From contig JAGVWD010000039.1 in assembly GCA_018304445.1 (NCBI GenBank), positions 1 through 33,192 on the forward strand: 33,192 bases of DNA, given 5' to 3'. Origin of the DNA: Candidatus Iainarchaeum sp. GTDB taxonomy: Archaea; Iainarchaeota; Iainarchaeia; Iainarchaeales; JAXPJC01. The translations under genes were made by a program, and so were the position numbers. This document shows, one piece after another, positions 28,960 through 33,192 of this stretch (its first letter is position 1; the number at the start of each line of letters is the position of its first letter). The notes under the pieces were generated by a model. That model made no database searches and was not told the DNA's origin. It saw only the letters and a list, made by a program, of their open reading frames with translations.

Positions 28960-29035
28960 CAGTTTACAATAATATTATATAATATAAGCGATGAAAAGGG
29001 TTTAAAAAGGTTTTTCTCCCGCTTCCTTTCCCCAA

Positions 29036-30826
29036 TTATATGGCCATTCCACGCTTTCCCTCCTGATTCCTGCGCTTCTGCCCCTGTGCACGAAGATAAT
29101 TGCAACTACAATAATTGCAATGAAACCGAAAAACACTGCATTTGTTGCAAATGCCGCAATCCCTTGCAACAAAACTGACGCTTCCTATTTTCCCAATATT
29201 CTGCGCCTTGTCAGGAATTACAGTCAATTTTGTTTCTGCGGCCTGCCCTGCGGGAACAGCAATTTCCTTTGCGCCTTTTACTTCCCAATCCTTTGGAACT
29301 TCAATCTCAATTGCGCCTGAAATGCCGCTTGTTGAATTATTGTCAACAACAACACTTACCTCATAGCTGCCCTTTTCATCGTCCTTCTGCACAACACTTG
29401 TCTGTATGCTCGCGTTCTCAATTTGCCCTGAGCGCATTGCGCTGAATTCAATATCCCTCTCAATTTGCGTTGAATCATAGCTCAGGACCAGTTTTGCAGC
29501 ATATGAATTCCCGAAAACCGCATTCTTCTGCCTAACCCCCAAAACAACAGCGCGCGTTTCATCCGCATCCAAGGAATCCTGCAGATACTGCGCTTCCCAT
29601 TCCGCAGGCAATCCTGTTATTGCAAGCGCAAACTGCTTTGCATTAGGGGAATTGTTTTTCAGCTCAACCTTTACATAAGCCTCATCCTCAATCTCAACTG
29701 CGGAATTGTAATGCGCAACTTCAATGTAATCCGCGCCCCTCACTATGTGCGTAATTCCTGAAGGGATATTGCAGTTCTGCAATAAAATATCATAAGCAAG
29801 CCATGCCTCATCCCCCTCCAGATTGCTTAGTGTGATTGTTTTGCTTATTGTTTCCCCCGCAGGCACGCTTAAAGTGCTCTGGTTTACCCCGACATTGCTT
29901 CCCGAAATTGTTATGGTTGCGGAGCTCTGCGTAGGGTTTTCAGCAACAATTTCAATTTCTGTGGAATTCAGCATCCTTTTTTCTGAAGGAACTGACAGCA
30001 GGAATTCATTGCAGTTTGTGCTTGCGCTTCCCGCAACATAAATGCTGAAGCCGGTTTCCCCGACAGCATTTGAATTGCACTGCGTCCCTGAAGTGAAATG
30101 CCCTGCAACTTTCGCATATGCGGTCGCGGTTTTATTTTCACTTGAAGAATAGGCATCAACGCGCAAATTCAGGTTTGCTGTTCCGTTTGCATTTGCAATT
30201 GCCCCATAGCCTTGCTCGATTGCGTAAACATCATTTGAATTCTCATCAACCATGAAGGAATCAATATAGAAATTCTGCGGGGAATTGTTCTGCAGTGTGA
30301 ATGTTTCAGCAACAGAGGAATTCTCGCCCATGCCTATTGAATGCGCATTGATTTCCACTTTAGTGCATTCCGCATCCACCGCAACAATCCCCCCCGTGAT
30401 TGTAATCCCAAAGGTTTTCTCCCCAAGCGCATTGTAATCGCAGGCTTTCCCCGAGGCAAAATGCCCGTTCACTTTCGCATATGCGCTGGAGGTTTTTGAG
30501 CTTACTCCCGAAGAGGCGGAAATATTTATGTATAAGCTTGCAGTTGCATTCGGTCCTGCATATGAGTCATTGCTCAATTTGATTACATTAAAATCAGCAT
30601 CAATATCATAGGCATTGAAATCATCAATGTAAAATCCCTCTGCGGAATTGTTCTGCAGCGTAAAGGTCCTGTCAATTGAGGTTCCGGAGATTATGCTTAT
30701 GGGGTAAACTGAAAAGCTCACTTCCCCGCAGAACGGCTCTGCAACAGCGTAAGAGCCAAACAGAACCAGAACTAGCAGAATCAAGCCATACTGCCCCAAC
30801 TGCCTAACTCCCCCAAATCCTGCCAT
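29036..30826 (-). CDS. Secreted repeat-containing surface protein, C-terminal anchor lost by frameshift
   Basis: 596 residues as read. A signal peptide is clear (GQYGLILLVLVLFGSYAVA, cleavage near Ala29). Two tandem repeats of about 115 residues follow (about 35-145 and 155-270), each with TFTLQNNS, FYIDxF, AYAKVxGHFxSG and a paired Cys, then NEW3/CARDB-like beta-sandwich sequence to about 545. Many NxS/T sequons suggest glycosylation. After SVSFVA the frame reads a Cys-rich tail unlike the rest. One base over, the DNA encodes GIAAFATNAVFFGFIAIIVV with AIIFVHRGRSAGIRR, a typical membrane anchor, ending at 29002. A missing T in the TTTT at 29171-29174 explains this. A TATA box (30857-30867) implies a near-leaderless transcript. 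Probably an S-layer or adhesin-type protein. Confidence 0.8.
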   Translation of the reverse strand: MAGFGGVRQLGQYGLILLVLVLFGSYAVAEPFCGEVSFSVYPISIISGTSIDRTFTLQNNSAEGFYIDDFNAYDIDADFNVIKLSNDSYAGPNATASLYINISASSGVSSKTSSAYAKVNGHFASGKACDYNALGEKTFGITITGGIVAVDAECTKVEINAHSIGMGENSSVAETFTLQNNSPQNFYIDSFMVDENSNDVYAIEQGYGAIANANGTANLNLRVDAYSSSENKTATAYAKVAGHFTSGTQCNSNAVGETGFSIYVAGSASTNCNEFLLSVPSEKRMLNSTEIEIVAENPTQSSATITISGSNVGVNQSTLSVPAGETISKTITLSNLEGDEAWLAYDILLQNCNIPSGITHIVRGADYIEVAHYNSAVEIEDEAYVKVELKNNSPNAKQFALAITGLPAEWEAQYLQDSLDADETRAVVLGVRQKNAVFGNSYAAKLVLSYDSTQIERDIEFSAMRSGQIENASIQTSVVQKDDEKGSYEVSVVVDNNSTSGISGAIEIEVPKDWEVKGAKEIAVPAGQAAETKLTVIPDKAQNIGKIGSVSFVARDCGICNKCSVFRFHCNYCSCNYLRAQGQKRRNQEGKRGMAI

Positions 30827-30856
30827 TATATCTAATAATAGATTGTAGCGCTTAGT

Positions 30857-30867
30857 GTATATAAATG
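30857..30867 (-). promoter_or_regulatory. TATA box of the surface protein gene
   Basis: CATTTATATAC, 31-41 bases before the ATG at 30826; no ribosome-binding site is seen, so the message is likely leaderless or nearly so. Confidence 0.5.
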
Positions 30868-30874
30868 TTAGGGT

Positions 30875-31321
30875 TTATAGTGAATTAGTGAATTGTTTGC
30901 CTTGATACTCCAGATCAATATGTTGCACCCCCCACATATCGAACGGCCCAGAAACAGCTTTAAATCCGCATTTTTCATAAAATGGCTGCGATTGCACCTG
31001 GCTTCTCAGCCATATTTTTTTGGGTTTAAGTTTTTTTATCTCTTCAATCATAAATTTAACAAGCCCCCTACTGATACCCTTCCCACAATATTCTTTCTTT
31101 GTCACCATCCTTTCAATTTTTATTTCACTTTTTCCAATTTCCCTGAATCTGGCTGTTGCAACAACCTTATCATCAGCCATTGCTATAAAATGTCTGGAAA
31201 TTTTATCATCTTCATCAGGTTCCCATCCCGGCTTGAAACCCTGTTCTATGATGAACACATCAACCCGAAGTCTAATCGCATCAATAAATTCACTAATTAT
31301 TTCTACTTCTTTATATTTCAT
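30875..31321 (-). CDS. GNAT-family N-acetyltransferase
   Basis: 148 residues. The GNAT fold shows IRLRVDVFIIEQGFKPGWEP at the N-terminus, HFIAMADDKVVATARFREIG (beta strands), the acetyl-CoA loop ERMVTKKEYCGKGISRGLVK (Q/RxxGxG-like: CGKGISRG) and SQPFYEKCGFKAVSG near the C-terminus. The pattern is closest to the ElaA/GNAT group. ATG 31321 is preferred to GTG 31327, which is part of the upstream context. It is seven bases after rtcB, so probably co-transcribed. The substrate is unknown. Confidence 0.88.
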   Translation of the reverse strand: MKYKEVEIISEFIDAIRLRVDVFIIEQGFKPGWEPDEDDKISRHFIAMADDKVVATARFREIGKSEIKIERMVTKKEYCGKGISRGLVKFMIEEIKKLKPKKIWLRSQVQSQPFYEKCGFKAVSGPFDMWGVQHIDLEYQGKQFTNSL

Positions 31322-31328
31322 ATCCACA

Positions 31329-32762
31329 TTATCCCTTCATCACAGCAAGCGGAACATGCCTTGAAACCTTCTTTCCAATTCCACTCAATTCAATTGAAAG
31401 CGCCACTTCATCAATGTCCTTGTAGGCCTCAGGCGCCTCTTCTGCAAGCCCCTCAGCAGATGCGCCCCTTACAAATTCGCCCTTTTCCTCTAGCGCCTTT
31501 TTAACGTCCTCCCCGCGCCTCTGCCTTGTTGCGGAAGTCCTGCTCATTACCCTTCCCGCGCCATGCGCAACGCTCCCAAAAGTTTCCTCCAATCCCTTCT
31601 GCGTTCCAACACAAATATAACTTGCGGTTCCCATGCTCCCCGGAATTATTGCAGGATGGCCTGTCTTTGCATAAATTTCAGGGTTTTCCTTTCTCCCTGC
31701 AGGGAATGCGCGCGTTGCTCCCTTCCTGTGCACAAGCAAATTTTTCATTTTCCCTTCAACCTCGTGCTCCTCCAGCTTCGCAACATTGTGGCAGATGTCA
31801 TAAAGCACATCCATTCCCAATTCTTCCCAGCTTTTTCCAAGCACGCCTGCAAAGCTCTCCCTTATCCAATGAGTCATAACCTGGCGGTTGCAGAACGCAT
31901 AATTAACTGCGCAGCACATTGCCGCAAAATAAGCCTGCCCCTCATCGGAATTTATGGGCGCGCATGCAAGCTGCCGGTCGGGAACGGAAATTCCGTATTT
32001 CTGCATTGCCCTGTCCGTTACTGCAATATAATCAGTTGCAACCTGGTGCCCAAAGCCCCTGCTTCCGGTATGCAGCATTACAACTATCTGATCCTCAAAC
32101 AGTCCGAATGCCTTTGCGGTTTCCGCATCAAAAACCTTATCCACCAATTGGATTTCCAGAAAATGATTTCCGCTCCCGAGCGTGCCAAATTGGGGCATAC
32201 CCCTCTGCAATGCGCTCGCGCTAACTTTTGCGGAATCGGCCTGCTTCATGCAGCCATATTCCTCAATGCACTGCAAATCCTTTTCAGCCCCATAGCCCTT
32301 CCCGACAGCCCATTTTGCCCCTGATTCGATTGCCTCGCGCAGCTCCCCGGATTGCAGGCGAAGCTTTCCCCTGCTTCCCAATCCAGAAGGGATTTCCCTG
32401 AAAAGCACATCCAGCAGTTCGCGCAATTTTCCCTTAACATCTGAAAGCACCATGTTTGTTTTTATCAGGCGCACGCCGCAGTTTATGTCAAAACCCACGC
32501 CTCCTGGGCTTACCGCCCCCCCGTCAACACTCATTCCCGCAACCCCTCCAATTGGAAACCCATATCCCCAGTGCATGTCCGCTTCCCCAATTGCGTATTT
32601 CTGCACGCCCGGAAGGGAAGCAACATTCTTCAGCTGCTGCACAGCGCCATTCTCAATTGCATTAAGCAGTTTCTCAGTCGCATAAATGCGCGCGGGAAGC
32701 CTCATCCCGGAATCCTTGGGAATTTCATAAATCCCCTCTGAAATTTTATTATAGGTTTGCAT
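31329..32762 (-). CDS. rtcB: RtcB RNA ligase
   Basis: 477 residues. Joins 2',3'-cyclic phosphate and 5'-OH RNA ends using GTP and Mn, the tRNA exon ligase of archaea. Seen: GEADMHWGYGFPIGGVAGMS, GVGFDINCGVRLIKTNM with the metal-binding Asp92 and Cys95, LGSGNHFLEIQLVDKVF, VMLHTGSRGFGHQVATDYI, and near the end SVAHGAGRVMSRTSA, whose His is the guanylylated residue in the family. The protein ends KVSRHVPLAVMKG, the conserved RtcB tail. ATG 32762 is preferred to a TTG nine bases before it; it overlaps the rpiB end by 14 bp. The two-intron tRNA-Leu in this window is a likely substrate class. Confidence 0.97.
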   Translation of the reverse strand: MQTYNKISEGIYEIPKDSGMRLPARIYATEKLLNAIENGAVQQLKNVASLPGVQKYAIGEADMHWGYGFPIGGVAGMSVDGGAVSPGGVGFDINCGVRLIKTNMVLSDVKGKLRELLDVLFREIPSGLGSRGKLRLQSGELREAIESGAKWAVGKGYGAEKDLQCIEEYGCMKQADSAKVSASALQRGMPQFGTLGSGNHFLEIQLVDKVFDAETAKAFGLFEDQIVVMLHTGSRGFGHQVATDYIAVTDRAMQKYGISVPDRQLACAPINSDEGQAYFAAMCCAVNYAFCNRQVMTHWIRESFAGVLGKSWEELGMDVLYDICHNVAKLEEHEVEGKMKNLLVHRKGATRAFPAGRKENPEIYAKTGHPAIIPGSMGTASYICVGTQKGLEETFGSVAHGAGRVMSRTSATRQRRGEDVKKALEEKGEFVRGASAEGLAEEAPEAYKDIDEVALSIELSGIGKKVSRHVPLAVMKG

Positions 32763-33192
32763 TTTTTTCAATTTCCATTATTTTATTTATCCTTCTCAAA
32801 TGCCTCTCCTCATTGCTAAAATTTGTTGTTAGGAAGGTTTTAACTATTTGCTCCGCCTGCTCTTCATGCAAAACCCTCCCCCCGATGCACAAAATATTTG
32901 CATTATTGTGCTCCCTTGCCATTTTTGCCTGCTCTGTGGTGCAGCAAACAGCAGCGCGTATGCCCTTTACTTTATTTGCAGCCATTGACATCCCAATCCC
33001 TGTTCCGCAAACAAGAATTCCGAATTGCGCAGCGCCGGAAGCAACAGCATTCGCGACCTTCAGCGCATAATCCGGATAATCGCAGCTTTCCGCATTTTCG
33101 CAGCCGAAATCCCCAATCTCATAATTCATTTCAAGCAGCGCCTTCTTTATGCGCCCCTTCAGTTCAAAACCCCCATGGTCCGAAGCGATTGC
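32749..33192 (-). CDS. rpiB: Ribose-5-phosphate isomerase B (5'-partial)
   Basis: 147 residues are present; only the first one or two are beyond the window edge. The visible N-terminus reads AIASDHGGFELKGRIKKALL, including the SDHGG motif. The active site GILVCGTGIGMSMAANKVKG with the catalytic Cys and the phosphate-binding GTGIG loop is complete, and REHNNANILCIGGRVLHEEQ matches the family. Interconverts ribulose-5-phosphate and ribose-5-phosphate. It overlaps rtcB, so these and the acetyltransferase probably form one unit. Confidence 0.96.
   Translation of the reverse strand, partial: AIASDHGGFELKGRIKKALLEMNYEIGDFGCENAESCDYPDYALKVANAVASGAAQFGILVCGTGIGMSMAANKVKGIRAAVCCTTEQAKMAREHNNANILCIGGRVLHEEQAEQIVKTFLTTNFSNEERHLRRINKIMEIEKNANL

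Noticed and set aside
29036..29160. Cys-rich CxxC tail of the surface protein as a metal-binding domain
   Set aside because: It is the out-of-frame reading of a membrane anchor encoded in the adjacent frame.

Overview
The window is archaeal chromosomal DNA. The decisive signs are archaeal/eukaryotic-type ribosomal proteins (L7Ae, S28e, L24e, L18e, L14e, L34e, L19e, L32e, S4e), RNA polymerase subunits D and N, aIF1, the RNase P protein Rpp29, archaeal SecY, non-discriminating archaeal GluRS, TATA/BRE-type promoters, GAGGTG/GGTGA ribosome-binding sites, and an intron-containing tRNA with bulge-helix-bulge splice sites. Short proteins, tight gene packing and several eroded proteins fit a DPANN-type lineage (Diapherotrites/Micrarchaeota-like), but the sequence alone does not settle the phylum. 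Almost everything lies on the minus strand; the only convincing plus-strand gene is the thymidylate-synthase-like gene at 247-1938.

Layout, left to right: a 5'-partial small DUF2683-like gene with a palindromic upstream site (1-148); a large thymidylate-synthase-fold protein (247-1938, +); the L7Ae-S28e-L24e-Ndk cluster (1941-3230); GluRS (3369-5090); a TrmB-like regulator followed by two small orphan basic proteins (5128-6359) with an operator-like palindrome; two membrane proteins (6514-7737); MEMO1 (7773-8585); then the ribosomal block. In transcription order (right to left) the first part of that block is L3-L4-L23-L2-S19-L22-S3-L29-aIF1-Rpp29-S17-L14-L24-S4e-L5-S14-S8-L6-L32e-L19e-L18-S5-L30-L15-SecY-EMC3/DUF106-L34e-CMK-L14e. 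The second part is S13-S4-S11-RpoD-tRNA-Leu-L18e-L13-S9-RpoN-S2. Right of the L3 promoter are a repetitive secreted surface protein (29036-30826), a GNAT acetyltransferase, the RNA ligase RtcB, and RpiB running off the window edge.

The gene order is classic, so the interest is in departures from it. (1) A roughly 32-nt hairpin-forming sequence occurs five times in the same orientation, at or just before the 5' ends of L18e, S4, DUF106/EMC3, S17 and L3. Two copies are read as the N-termini of L18e and S17. (2) A tRNA-Leu(UAA) has two introns, one in the anticodon stem, each with a foldable bulge-helix-bulge. (3) S17 is frameshifted by a 46-bp tandem duplication whose copies differ conservatively. 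(4) The surface protein has lost its C-terminal membrane anchor to a one-base frameshift. (5) The cytidylate kinase homologue lacks its P-loop lysine. (6) S8 lacks its conserved C-terminus. Items 3 and 4 may be assembly or sequencing errors and are presented that way.

The genes mainly serve translation, protein export (SecY plus an Oxa1/EMC3-type insertase), transcription (RpoD, RpoN) and RNA processing (Rpp29, L7Ae, RtcB). RtcB is the family that joins archaeal tRNA exons, which makes the intron-bearing tRNA in the same window a plausible substrate.
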